Shown here: positions 1 through 9,300 of the stretch, in pieces
How positions within the stretch are numbered: the first letter of the stretch is position 1
Layout: the number at the start of each line of letters is the position of its first letter
Assembly: GCF_000196235.1 (NCBI RefSeq)
Contig: NC_008538.1
Span: forward strand, 51,508-115,507
From: Arthrobacter sp. FB24
Lineage (GTDB): Bacteria > Actinomycetota > Actinomycetes > Actinomycetales > Micrococcaceae
Reading direction: 5' to 3'
Length of the DNA: 64,000 nucleotides
Made by a program: the position numbers and the translations under genes
Notes under the pieces: generated by a model
Seen by the model: only the letters and a program-made list of their open reading frames with translations
Told to the model about the DNA's origin: nothing
Database searches by the model: none

Positions 1-39
1 GGCCTCGAACAGGTCCGTTCTAGTTACGAGTAAGTAAAT

Positions 40-78
40 GCTACGGATTTGCTATCAGTTTGATAGCAAATCCGTAGC
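40..78. repeat. Perfect 18-bp inverted repeat, 3-bp loop
   Basis: Arms at 40-57 and 61-78 are exact reverse complements (left arm GCTACGGATTTGCTATCA). There is no T-run after it, so it is not a typical intrinsic terminator; a recombination or regulator site, or the end of a gene outside the window, is possible. Positions 1-394 hold no gene I can support. Confidence 0.6.
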
Positions 79-305
79 CCCTGGGGGCTTCGAACGTGGT
101 GTCCGTCAAAGGTCGCGTGCCAGTGACCCAATCACGTGGAGGCTGGGTTGCACGGATTGATCACAGAAGGCCGGCCGTGAAGCCATCAAACTCAGAAGCC
201 TGGGGCGGCTCTCCCGCAGCTACTTGGGCACCGCGCTGGTGTATATCAATATCGACCTTTTTTGACTGCTCCTGCGCAACCAACAGTTCGGCTACGCTGA
301 AGCAC

Positions 306-361
306 AGATTTCTTTGCAGAGGGAAACCAGGAAGGGCCGACACTGACGGTGTCGGCCCTTC
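306..361 (+). terminator. Two-hairpin terminator element, copy A
   Basis: A short AGATTTCTTTGCAGAGGGAAA-like block (306-326) that can form a weak hairpin is followed by a strong hairpin, stem 331-343 with 349-361 and a 5-nt loop. The same arrangement recurs at 18489 and 20627. It lies just beyond the end of the minus-strand gene at 395, so it may serve as a terminator for either direction or be the tail of a small RNA. Confidence 0.6.
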
Positions 362-394
362 TGCATCTTGGTAAGACCTATCGGGATGTTTCCG

Positions 395-1360
395 TTAGGC
401 GTGGGAGCTCTCTTCTTCTTGAACGGTGCGGAGTCTTAGTAGTTCGACGCCCTCTTGGGGAGTGCTGGCCGCGCCTAGCTCATCTTCGACTATGAAGTAG
501 GGGCTAACCCGGCTCTCGCGCCGCCCGAGTTCGACCTTCCAAGCCTTGCCGCTCGGGACAAGCCTCCCCATAACCTGTTGGGTCGATGCCCATTTAACGG
601 TGAGCGATCCGTCGTTGATATTGCGACTAGTGACAAGCTCCCCATATTTGATTTCACCGAGTCCTGCCCGGACTCCTTTCAACGGCTGACCACTGGGGTG
701 GACATGATAGAAATCCCATCGGGGATACCCGTCCGCGTCTCTCCAAAAGACCCTGAAGTCGATGCCCTTAAGGTGCCCGCGGTCGGTTACCTCGCCGCTG
801 AATCGATAAGGATCCGCCGGGTCGTTTCCGGGGATAGTTGGACCATCTTTGTGCTCCATCACTATCTCGTCCATGGGCGCGGTGATGCGAATGTCTTTCA
901 TCGGTCCACTACCACTTATGCCCGAGAAGTCCGACAGGAGGAACCAATCGACCCCATTCACAGGGGAGTCAGAGACGTAGGCGATGTTGAACGCTTCGGG
1001 TTTGGCGTTTCGCTCCGCTACCTCCGCGAGAGCTTCTTTTTCACCTTGCTCAATGAGTTCATTCCGTTTCCGTTTGCCGGTAACCCGAAGGTCGAGCAAC
1101 AACATAAAAGGGTTCTTCAAGAGCTTAAATATGCTAAATGCGAACCGTCGTGTTGCCGGTACCCCAAACACGATGGCCAGCAATACGACCACGACGAGCG
1201 GGGCAAACTGCTGCCAGAATGCGGGATTTGTAGGTCCGGAGATTGTCCCGGTCCAAATCGCTGTGAAATAGACGATGGCTGCAGCACCTACGACTCCACC
1301 TATTGCGCCGGCAATAGAGTTTTCGACGATGCCGTTCTTTTTCTTCTGCTGTTCAGCCAC
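395..1360 (-). CDS. Hypothetical two-helix membrane protein, 321 aa
   Basis: I do not recognise a named family. The N-terminal 70 residues hold two hydrophobic segments (about 16-38 and 50-68) after a lysine-rich start, consistent with a membrane anchor. A basic stretch (about 92-100) follows and the remaining ~215 residues look soluble and mixed alpha/beta. It is a single gene, transcribed in the same direction as the genes at 1463 and 2550, and sits at the edge of a defence-like island. Membrane-anchored proteins of unknown function are common beside restriction and abortive-infection genes, but nothing in the sequence shows a catalytic motif, so no function is assigned. Confidence 0.75.
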   Translation of the reverse strand: MAEQQKKKNGIVENSIAGAIGGVVGAAAIVYFTAIWTGTISGPTNPAFWQQFAPLVVVVLLAIVFGVPATRRFAFSIFKLLKNPFMLLLDLRVTGKRKRNELIEQGEKEALAEVAERNAKPEAFNIAYVSDSPVNGVDWFLLSDFSGISGSGPMKDIRITAPMDEIVMEHKDGPTIPGNDPADPYRFSGEVTDRGHLKGIDFRVFWRDADGYPRWDFYHVHPSGQPLKGVRAGLGEIKYGELVTSRNINDGSLTVKWASTQQVMGRLVPSGKAWKVELGRRESRVSPYFIVEDELGAASTPQEGVELLRLRTVQEEESSHA

Positions 1361-1462
1361 TTAGGAATCCTAGCCTGTGACCACACAAGCAAGTGGCCCC
1401 CCGGTGAAGATCACTATCTTCGATAGCCAAAAACGACCGACTCTATACCCCAAGTTCGCTCC

Positions 1463-2488
1463 TCAGCGCATGCGCTCGGCGAGCTGGTCGAAAAACTCGG
1501 CCACCATCCTGTCTGCGTCGTCTTTCATTAGTTCGGCCCCGCCAAACCGGTAGACCTCGTAGCCAGCGAGCCTGAGCCGTCGGTCCTCGGCGACCATATC
1601 GCTGTAGAGGGCTGGGCTCGCGGTATCGCCGTTCGCGTAGTGCTGTTTCCCGTCGACTTCGAGGACCACGCGGTGCCTGCTGGAGAACAGGATGAGGAAG
1701 TCCATCCGCTGCCGCGCCAACGGGCTGCCGTTTTGGCCGACAGATCGGCGGGACAACTGGGTCGCGGGGTCGAAATGAAGGTAGACCTGGGGGATCAACG
1801 CTGGGATGGCGAATCCATAGGCCTTGTAGCGAGCCGCATAAGCGTCGAAGACCCGTAGTTCGACCGGGTTGTCGTCAAGGGAAGCCCGCAGGCGGTTGTG
1901 CAGGTCCAGACCGACATCCCGCGGTGGCACATCGTCGGCGAATCCCTGTCGCTCTCGCCACCACTTAATCAGATTGCTATAGGTCAGACCATCAGCAGGG
2001 ATCGGCTGATCATATACGAGGCAGTACTCGCCGTTGCGGGTGATCTCGATGTCGTTGTTGAGGGCATCGCGCAGCACAAGTTCGGGCTTGGGCCCGTTCG
2101 CTGCGAAGATCAAGTTTTTTGCCGGCGTGCCGACGCCTCCGCCGCGGTCGTACTCTGCGAGCAGAGCAGTTAGGTCGGCGAGGAGCCTGTCGGTCACCTC
2201 GAGCTCGGTGACCATGCGGCGCGCCAGGGCCACGAGCGTCGGGAGATCCCAGTCTTCGGTGTACCCCCTGATGATGTCGCGCTTGGTGTACTCGCTGTCG
2301 GTTGGCTGGCGATCCGTCTTCGACCACGACAGCTTGAGCTCTTCGGAGAATACAGCCTGAAGGTCCTGCCGAGTGTAGGTGTGGATGAACGCTTCTTCGA
2401 TCGCACTGCGGAACGAGCGCGACGACGCCTTCACCGGCACCCTCGGGGCGTCGGTGACGCTCTCTGCGAAGAAGTTGAATCCGCTCAT
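1463..2488 (-). CDS. Putative abortive-infection-type protein with C-terminal PD-(D/E)XK-like nuclease domain
   Basis: The 341-aa protein has two parts. Residues ~25-105 form a helical domain resembling the N-terminal adaptor domains (AbiJ-N or effector-associated type) found on antiphage effectors. The C-terminal ~100 residues carry RMDFLILF, VVLEVDGKQHY and then EDRRLRLAGYEVYRF, the pattern of a Vsr/DUF559-like restriction-endonuclease fold, in which the first D and the E-x-D-G-K block are the likely metal ligands. Known families with this build act as cytoplasmic nucleases triggered by infection; that role is inferred here. The gene is followed on the same strand by the membrane-protein gene at 395 and preceded by a hypothetical at 2550, and lies 4 kb from a type ISP restriction system. 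Family assignment of the N-terminal part is the weaker half. Confidence 0.65.
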   Translation of the reverse strand: MSGFNFFAESVTDAPRVPVKASSRSFRSAIEEAFIHTYTRQDLQAVFSEELKLSWSKTDRQPTDSEYTKRDIIRGYTEDWDLPTLVALARRMVTELEVTDRLLADLTALLAEYDRGGGVGTPAKNLIFAANGPKPELVLRDALNNDIEITRNGEYCLVYDQPIPADGLTYSNLIKWWRERQGFADDVPPRDVGLDLHNRLRASLDDNPVELRVFDAYAARYKAYGFAIPALIPQVYLHFDPATQLSRRSVGQNGSPLARQRMDFLILFSSRHRVVLEVDGKQHYANGDTASPALYSDMVAEDRRLRLAGYEVYRFGGAELMKDDADRMVAEFFDQLAERMR

Positions 2489-2549
2489 CCCACCATTGTC
2501 CTTGCCACCGTCGACAGTCTGACACCGATAAAGCCTGAGCCAGTATCGG

Positions 2550-3230
2550 CTATCGCCTTTCGCTGACGTCCTTGTAGTGGTCCGCGGTCCAGTGACCGGC
2601 GTAGAGTCCCCGGTCGGTGCGCCGGTGCATGCGCGTATCGATCGAGGGCGAAGCGATGATCGAATCGCGCAGCGGCGTCAGCGCGTCCACCACGATCGTT
2701 CCGAGGTGGGCGAGGATCTCGATCTGACCGGTCGAATGCCCGAGGAGCAAGGGGGCCACTTTGCCCAGGACGTGGTCGGGCTCATCCTTGGGCACGCCGA
2801 AGTGGACGCCGCCGTCCACGTTGGCGTAGTACTTGACCACCTCGAGGACGGTCAGCGCCCGTCCCTGGACCTGCCCCACCGTCGCCCCGATGAAGTGCTT
2901 CAGCTTCGGCAGCGCCGGGTCCTCAGGCCCGCCGACCAGCTCTGGTCCGCCGAGCCGGAGGAGATACGGCAGGTCCGCGTCGTCGCGGCCGACGAGAGGA
3001 GCGGTCCACTGCTTGATGCGGAACTCAGTCGGCACCTCTGGGCGAACGGCCCGAACAGTATTGAGGAGAGGTCTCGCATCGATGAGGAGCTTGCGCAGAA
3101 GCGGCGCGATCCCGAGCAGCTCGTAGCGGCTCCGCCCGCCCGGATCCTCGCTCCGTCGTCGGACATCGGCGACTGTCTCAACGAAGAGCCATTCGGCCAG
3201 CATCGTCTCGGGGCCTATCTTCGGTGCCAT
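2550..3230 (-). CDS. Hypothetical protein, 226 aa
   Basis: No named family recognised. The protein is soluble, without signal peptide or membrane segments. The N-terminal half is rich in helices and contains a conserved-looking LLIDARPLLNTVR stretch; the middle has a KHF...TVLEVVKYYANVDGGVHFG segment with Asp and His residues that could be functional. It starts 62 bp upstream of the nuclease gene at 1463-2488 on the same strand, so the two may be cotranscribed and work together, for example as partner or immunity proteins. That link is inference from position only. Confidence 0.65.
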   Translation of the reverse strand: MAPKIGPETMLAEWLFVETVADVRRRSEDPGGRSRYELLGIAPLLRKLLIDARPLLNTVRAVRPEVPTEFRIKQWTAPLVGRDDADLPYLLRLGGPELVGGPEDPALPKLKHFIGATVGQVQGRALTVLEVVKYYANVDGGVHFGVPKDEPDHVLGKVAPLLLGHSTGQIEILAHLGTIVVDALTPLRDSIIASPSIDTRMHRRTDRGLYAGHWTADHYKDVSERR

Positions 3231-3558
3231 GTTGCCATCTTCTGCTGGTCAGACGGATCGCGGTCACGTTCTCTGTTGCTGACCACAGGAACCCAGTGTA
3301 TGCACGCGCTTGTCATCCATTCCGGACTATCCCTTCGCAGAACTGCCTGATGGGGACGTTCTTAGCTGCGACATTCAAAAACGACCATTTCTGACTAGTC
3401 TTTTCGACTTGCCGGAATAGGTGCCGAAGAATGCCGTCTAGGGCCGGTATTTTTGATCACAACCCGTTGCCGATATCAAAGCTGGCCGGACAGGGGGAAA
3501 GAGGGTTTTTGACCTATTTTCGGTCAAGAAGGGACCCCGCGACTTGAAAGGCGGCTAT
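3231..3558. other. 328-bp intergenic region upstream of resolvase
   Basis: No gene is supported here. It separates the leftward gene at 2550 from the rightward resolvase and must hold both promoters. Tn3-type resolvases usually have their res site directly upstream, so this is the natural place to look for one, but I could not define paired subsites by eye. An 11-bp string CAAAAACGACC at 3374-3388 is also found near 1429. Confidence 0.4.
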
Positions 3559-4164
3559 GTGAGCCGGAACGTGATTGGTTATGCCCGGGTCAGTACCCGG
3601 GGGCAGTCCCTGGATGCCCAGGTCGACGCGCTGGTCGCTGCGGGTGCTATCAAGGTCTTCATGGAGCACGCATCGGGTGCGACGCAGGCGCGGGCGCGGT
3701 GGCAGGACTGTTTAGAGCACCTGCAGCCGGGCAACATCCTGGTAGTGACGGACCTGACCAGGCTGGGGCGCAGCACCGCGGATCTGTCCGACATCGTCAC
3801 GGTCCTGGGGCGCAGGGGGATCGGCTTCCGGTCGCTGGCTGAGCCCTGGTTGGACACGACCAGCGCACACGGGAAGCTGATCTTTGACATGTTCGCGTCT
3901 TTGGCCGAGTACGAACGCTCCCGGTTGTCCGAACGCACTAGGGCAGGGCTGGCGGCCGCGAAAGCTCGCGGCCGCCAAGGCGGCCGTCCGACGGCGATGA
4001 CGCCGGCGAAACTCGAGGCCGCAAAGGACCTGCGCCGTCAGGGAAAGAAGCTCCAGGAGATCGCCGAAACCCTCAGTGTGAGCATGTCCACGCTCACCAG
4101 GGCGCTCGGCCCGCGAACGGGCAAGCAGACACAGGAACCGGCCGCCGTTCGGACGGCTGCTTAA
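3559..4164 (+). CDS. Serine recombinase/resolvase, Tn3-resolvase family
   Basis: The protein starts with VIGYARVSTRGQSLDAQ, in which the serine of YARVST is the catalytic nucleophile. The resolvase core continues with TDLTRLGRS, an AEYERSRLSERTRAGL segment at the start of the long E helix, and a C-terminal helix-turn-helix DNA-binding domain (about 150-190). At about 200 aa it has normal length for a resolvase or DNA invertase. I chose GTG 3559 because AAAGG lies 7-11 nt upstream; TTG 3544 would add five residues. No transposase gene is adjacent, so it is either a lone resolvase left by a Tn3-type element or a plasmid multimer-resolution enzyme. It indicates past transposition or plasmid maintenance. 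Confidence 0.93.
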   Translation: MSRNVIGYARVSTRGQSLDAQVDALVAAGAIKVFMEHASGATQARARWQDCLEHLQPGNILVVTDLTRLGRSTADLSDIVTVLGRRGIGFRSLAEPWLDTTSAHGKLIFDMFASLAEYERSRLSERTRAGLAAAKARGRQGGRPTAMTPAKLEAAKDLRRQGKKLQEIAETLSVSMSTLTRALGPRTGKQTQEPAAVRTAA

Positions 4165-4620
4165 GTTATCTCCGTACGCAGCAGCGAGACACCCGTTTTG
4201 GAACAACAAACCGTACAGCCAGGTTACGCGGCAGTCCGCGGATCTGGATCGGCGGGGGAGTGTCCCGCCGCGGGCGTCATGGTTCCAAGGAAATGGAACA
4301 GCGTCCTTCAAAGAGGACCGGCACGCCTGTTTCACACAGTCCAGTCCCTCATGCACGTGTACGAAGGATGCGCTTGCAGCGCGAACCGTAACGGGGAGTT
4401 TCCGAAGCGACTGACCAACAGGATGGGCTGATGTGAAAGGAGTACCAATGCCCATCAGATTCCCTCGAAGTGCGCCACACCTCACAAACCTTGGCGAAGG
4501 TTCGCAAGCGGAGCCGAGAAATTCTCTAACGCTTCATTGAACTTGTCCATCGATGGATGCGCTATGCTTACTGTCAGAACCGGTTGAAATTGTGATGGCG
4601 AAGGGAAAGAGGTAACAAAT
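4165..4620. other. 456-bp intergenic region with two small hairpins
   Basis: No gene is supported. Hairpins CGGCGGG/CCCGCCG (about 4250-4270) and GTTCCA/TGGAAC (about 4282-4299) follow the resolvase and may terminate it. The last 30 bp carry a purine-rich ribosome binding site, AAAGAGGTAACAA, for the gene at 4621. Confidence 0.4.
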
Positions 4621-5058
4621 ATGGCATTCAAAGTTTTCGAGAAGGGCAGCGCTCCCGCTCCAACCATTCCCACCGTTACCATACAGAAGCGCGGAATGTT
4701 CTCCCTGAACGAAGCGGCCTTCTCCTTGATCGACGAGCCCGAGGCTGTGCAGTTTCTTTGGGATGATGAAAAGCGACTCATAGCTATCCAAGCCGCAAAG
4801 TTGACCGATCCCAACGCGTACCCGACCCGTCGGCAGGGGCCAGCGGGAGCGACGCCGCAGAAGCGGGGCATCGTGTTGATAGCGGGGACGATGTTTACGA
4901 AGTTCATCGGCATCGATACATCAGTTGCGAAGCGGTGGGTACCGGATCGTGAGGGCGACATGCTGATCGTGGATCTAAACAAGCCGGCTCAGACGGTTGC
5001 ATCTAACCGAAGAAGCGCCGATGAGGCGGCTGACAAGATCGAGGAAGAAAGCCGATGA
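4621..5058 (+). CDS. Conserved hypothetical protein of actinobacteria (FKVFEKGSAP type), 145 aa
   Basis: The protein opens with MAFKVFEKGSAPAP and TVTIQKRGMFSLNEAA, a start I recognise from small uncharacterised actinobacterial proteins; no function is known to me. It looks like a compact beta-rich protein: an N-terminal KRG..SLN..A module, a middle part mentioning bound-like LWDDEKRLIAIQAA, and a charged tail from about residue 125. There is no signal peptide. It is the first gene of a three-gene operon, with a good AGAGGTAA ribosome binding site, and precedes two DUF3800-like paralogues by 20 bp or less. It could be a sensor or DNA-binding partner of those proteins; this is inference from context. 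Confidence 0.8.
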   Translation: MAFKVFEKGSAPAPTIPTVTIQKRGMFSLNEAAFSLIDEPEAVQFLWDDEKRLIAIQAAKLTDPNAYPTRRQGPAGATPQKRGIVLIAGTMFTKFIGIDTSVAKRWVPDREGDMLIVDLNKPAQTVASNRRSADEAADKIEEESR

Positions 5059-5077
5059 GCAAGGACATGCGCGGCAC

Positions 5078-5521
5078 GTGTTGACTAGGAATTACTTCAT
5101 TGTCGATGAGACAAAGCAGCGGGGTTATCTGCTTGTGGCCGGCGTTTTGGTTCCATCCGGTCACGCTGATGTACGTAGGGAACTACGCGGACTTATCCAG
5201 CCCGGACAGTGTGGCCTGCATATGAAGGACGAGAGGGATTCGCGTAGAAAAGAGATCGTAGACGTGAGTGTGCGTGCGGAAGTTGAGGCCACCGGTTACG
5301 ATGCGAGACGAAGATTCTCCAACGAGCCGAAAAGCCGAGCGGAAGGCTTTCGTAAACTTGTCAACGATATCGCGGCTCAACCTGGGCAGTCGCTTCTCGT
5401 GATTGACAAGCATGAGTCACTTGTTCAACGCGATCGTGAATGCCTGATCGAGTTCTCTCGCAAGCCCGGGCGTAAAGACCAAATGCGCTATGAACACATG
5501 AAGTCAGAGTTGGGTGAGTGA
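5078..5521 (+). CDS. DUF3800-like protein, C-terminally shortened paralogue of the next gene
   Basis: Residues FIVDETKQRGYLLVAGVLVP match the N-terminus of the following gene (VFVDESKSKAYYVAASVIAP), and the similarity runs on through HMKDERDSRR / HFKGESDSSR and IDKHESL / ESDESLEQ. The DE(S/T) near the N-terminus is the first acidic motif of the DUF3800 RNase-H-like group. The protein stops at YEHMKSELGE, where the partner goes on for about 40 residues with a second acidic motif (SDAVAW); so it lacks part of the presumed active site. The start is uncertain: GTG 5078 is taken, with AAGGA 12 nt upstream; ATG 5021 would overlap the previous gene. Its stop overlaps the next start (GTGA), so the two are translationally coupled. 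Confidence 0.7.
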   Translation: MLTRNYFIVDETKQRGYLLVAGVLVPSGHADVRRELRGLIQPGQCGLHMKDERDSRRKEIVDVSVRAEVEATGYDARRRFSNEPKSRAEGFRKLVNDIAAQPGQSLLVIDKHESLVQRDRECLIEFSRKPGRKDQMRYEHMKSELGE

Positions 5522-6066
5522 ATCCCTTGATCCCTCCCGGTGCACACGTCTTCGTTGACGAGTCCAAGTCGAAGGCCTACTACGTAGCCGCGTCGGTGAT
5601 TGCGCCCGCGGACGTCGCCGGCGCGAGGCGTGCGATCGCCGCATTGCGACGTTCAGGACAACGGAGGGTCCACTTCAAGGGTGAAAGCGACAGTTCCAGG
5701 AACGCGTTCCTCAACGGCGCCATCCAAGCGGGGCTGACGACCCGGCTGTACGTCGCCAGGAACATGCCGGATAAGATCGCCAGGCCGTTGTGTTTAGAGA
5801 GTCTGCTCGATGATCTGGTGGCGGCAGGCGCCAAGAAGCTTGTGCTGGAGAGCGATGAATCGTTAGAACAGGCGGATCGCCGGTTCATTGCACAGCACTT
5901 GAAGTCTCACGGTGGAGGGGAGGGCTTGCATTACATGCACTGCAAACCATATGAGGAACCGCTTCTTTGGGTCAGTGACGCTGTTGCCTGGTGCCATCAG
6001 AAAGGCGGAGACTGGACCCGCAAGGCGGCCCCGCTGGTCCAGGAGATTGTCATCTGTGACCGTTAA
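5518..6066 (+). CDS. DUF3800-like protein (predicted RNase H-like fold), 182 aa
   Basis: The N-terminal HVFVDESKSKAYYVAAS pattern and the later WVSDAVAW resemble DUF3800 proteins, which begin with a D-E-S motif and end with an acidic motif in a helix; the fold is predicted to be RNase H-like. Intervening motifs HFKGESDSSR and LVLESDESLEQADRR are shared with the shortened paralogue just upstream. GTG 5518 overlaps the stop of that gene. Enzymatic activity is unproven; nuclease activity is an inference from the fold. It is the last gene of the operon that starts at 4621, and is followed by 245 bp without a gene. Confidence 0.75.
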   Translation: MNPLIPPGAHVFVDESKSKAYYVAASVIAPADVAGARRAIAALRRSGQRRVHFKGESDSSRNAFLNGAIQAGLTTRLYVARNMPDKIARPLCLESLLDDLVAAGAKKLVLESDESLEQADRRFIAQHLKSHGGGEGLHYMHCKPYEEPLLWVSDAVAWCHQKGGDWTRKAAPLVQEIVICDR

Positions 6067-6311
6067 ACAACGCGGGCCCGGCTCGTCATACCATCCGGAA
6101 GACTGCCAGACCCACTTCTCAGGGCTACTGCCCCTTGCAATACCGATGCTACCTCAAAAGGAATGTTTGGGAACACTCCTTGTGAGAAAGCTAACTAGAT
6201 CTCACAACTGGATTCATTAACTGGAAGAGATCCGGCGGGGACTGTCCCAGTTTCAAGGATGTGGGATGGGCGACCTGGTCGGCGGCGTGCCCCATCAGAC
6301 CGTCAAAGATG
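6067..6311. other. 245-bp convergent intergenic region
   Basis: It lies between the rightward operon ending at 6066 and the leftward type ISP gene ending at 6312. No gene or clear terminator hairpin is seen. Confidence 0.4.
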
Positions 6312-9300
6312 TCACACGGCGAGCTCGGGCAGGGCTCCGATGATCCGGTTGGATTCAAGGCTCAATGTCACGATCTTGGCAATTAGGTCGATGATGTAGC
6401 GCGGCTCCTGATGATCGCGGGACCAATCATTGGGGTCATTGACAATACCGGAGTCCTTGTCGGTCTTGACCCGGTACCTCTCTAGGATCCAATCCAAGGC
6501 GGAGCGCGAACCGAGCATGTACTCGTGGACCTCGACGGGAATGCCTTCAAGGGTGATATTTCCGTTGTAAATTATGCGGGTCTTATCCCACGATCCGGCC
6601 TTACCTTCGTACTTCATCTTGATCACTGCGTACCTGGTGTAGTCGTCGGCATCTAGCACCAAACCGGTATGACGTTCATTCAGCGGGAACGGGTCTAGGT
6701 CCTCGTAACCGATGTGCAGGGCTGCCAACTGCCGGCCGGCATCAGCGAACGCATGAAAGTCGTTGCCTGCTATTTTCGGAATGCGGGGGAGCATTCTCTT
6801 GAGGTCCGCGGCGAAGCGTTCACGGTAGTCGGGCGAGTGGAGGATGCCATAGACGTAGTAGAAGATGTCGTCTTTGCTCACGCACGATCCGTAAAACGTC
6901 CGATAATCGGCCAGGGCCGCGTCTGTCACGTTGTCGGTGCGCCCGTCCTCAGCGTCTAGCGGCGAGGCCGTAAGTTCCGATAACAAGTCGTCGCCATGAA
7001 CTGGTTTGGTGTACGAGTAGCGGGGGAAGAACTGGCCTCCGCTTCCGGCCCCAGTGACGTGGAGGTCCGGCACAAGATCGGTCATCAACACGCCAAACGG
7101 CACAGCCGAACCGTTCCCAACAATGTAGAAGCCAAAGTTATTTTCGCCGCTAGGTGGGAAGATCGATTCTAACTGGGACCATTCGTGGTTCATCTTGCGT
7201 TCGTAGTAAACGGCCTGCTTGTTGAACGGTCGATAAGTCGCAGTCCGAATAGCAGATTCCCTGTATTCCACTTCTTCATCCCTGGCGAGTGATTGGCGCA
7301 GGCTTCTAGTCCAGCTGATCTCCATTCCGTTCGAGTTCAGTCTGGGTGTCAATTGGCCCACTCGCGTCGCGAGCGTGCCCGTTTTCAGGCCGGGCTTGAT
7401 GGTGCTCCGGTCGGCCTCGTAGGCGGACACATGTCGATCAACGTTCTGGGCCATGGCTGACCGGCTGCTGTTGTAAACCCACGCATCTCGCCCGGTTTCG
7501 AGCCCCCGCGAGAAGATGTTGAAGATTCGAATTCCTTCTTTGGCCCGGGAGCCGATGGGCGTGAAAGTTTCGAAGATATCGTCTCGTTGGTTGATCCAGT
7601 CTCCCTCCACGTTAGGGGTAAGTCGTTCCCAGGGAATGGTGGCCAGGGTGGCTTCGTCGACGATGGCAAGTTTTTGCTTGCGGTCGAGGTAGTCACCGAT
7701 GTCCCGGTAATTGAGCCGGCATCCGGCCACAGCTCCGGGGCGCTTGACGAGCAGCAGAACGGCAACCGTCGTCTTGCTGCCTTCGCCAAAGACGTTGTCC
7801 TTTTCCTTCCGCCGTTGTTCCCCGGCACCCCGCGCGTTCCCACGCAGGTTGTAAACGTAGATCTCGTGAAACTCAGTCGTGAGAGTCTTGCGGAGTCCGT
7901 CGGCGGTGTTGCCGTCGATGTATCCCCCGTTGGAGACGTAACAAACCACTCCGCCGTGTTCGGAGTTCAGTACGCGATTGGAAGCCCAGCGGATGGCGCG
8001 GATATATGAGTCATAGAGGGAGTTCACATTCGTTGCCGTGGACTGTGCCACATAACTTCTGCGGATGGACTCGTCCAGGGTCGGGTATTTGAGGTTGGCG
8101 TTGTTGTCGTTGCCGCTGGATTGGCCGACGGAGTAAGGCGGGTTGCCGATGATCACCCGGATATCGAGAGCGTTCTGCTTGACCACGCGATCGTTATTGT
8201 TGGTGAAGACGTGTTCGTCAAGGGTGTCTCCGTCTTCCGTCATTTGGAAGGTGTCGGTGAGCACGATCCCCCCAAACGATTCATAGCCGACCGTGTCAGC
8301 GTCACGGCCCTGTTCGACGGCTTGTTCAGTGAGGATTCCGTGGAAGGTGGCCTCGATGTTGATCGCCGCGATGTAGTAGGCCATGAGCAGCAGCTCGTTG
8401 GCGTGCAGCTCCTGGGTGTACTTGCGCAGTAGGTCTTCGGGTTTGATCAGTCCTGACTGCAACAGGCGCACGACGAACGTCCCGGTCCCGGTGAACGGGT
8501 CGAGTACGTGGACGCCTTCATCGGAGATTGAAACCCCGAACTCTTTCTTCAATACGTCGTCGACGGCGCGCAGGATGAAATCGACGACTTCAACCGGCGT
8601 GTAAACGATTCCCAGTGATTCGGCGGTGCGGGGGAAAGCGAGCTTGAAGAACTTTTCGTAGAGCTCAGTGATGATCTTCTGCTTGCCGGCGGCCGTGCCC
8701 ACACCCTCGGCTTTCACCCGCACGGATCGGTAAAAGTCTTCGAGGTTCTGGACCTCCGAGTCAAGGTTGTACTGCTCGAGTACCAACACCATGGAGTCCA
8801 TGACCTGGGACACCGGGTTGTGAGCGGCGAAAGAATAGTCCTCGAACAACGCCTCGAACACGGGCTTGGTGATCAAGTGCTGGGAGAGCATGTCGATCGC
8901 GTCGGACTCGCTGATGGAGGCGTTCAGGTTCCCCCGCAGGCCCTCTAGGAAGCCAGCGAATTCGTCCCGCACCCGGGCATCAGGGCCATCGAGTATCGTA
9001 CGGATCCGGATGATGTGCCGGTCAGCAATGCCCTTGACGTCTTCGGCCCATTGTTCCCAGTAGCGGCGGTCCCCGACCTTGCGGACCATACGGGCGAAAA
9101 TCGCGTTACGCCACTCGTCCGCATTGGCCATATGGAACAACGCCTCGGGTCCCGGCCTATCCGAGGAACCGGGCATCTCACCCGGGCCGTCTCCTGGACC
9201 GAACGGGTCGGCAACGGTGATGATATCGATTTTGTCGTTCGTGTTGCCGTTCAGGTCCAGCTTGTTGATCATCGCTTCGAACCGGTCATCATGGGCCCGC

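Noticed and set aside
3231..3558. Tn3-type res site
   Set aside because: Expected here, but I could not find three paired subsites, so it is not listed as a feature.
4198..4431. 77-codon plus-strand frame after the resolvase
   Set aside because: It has a TTG start, no ribosome binding site, no protein-like composition, and holds two hairpins.
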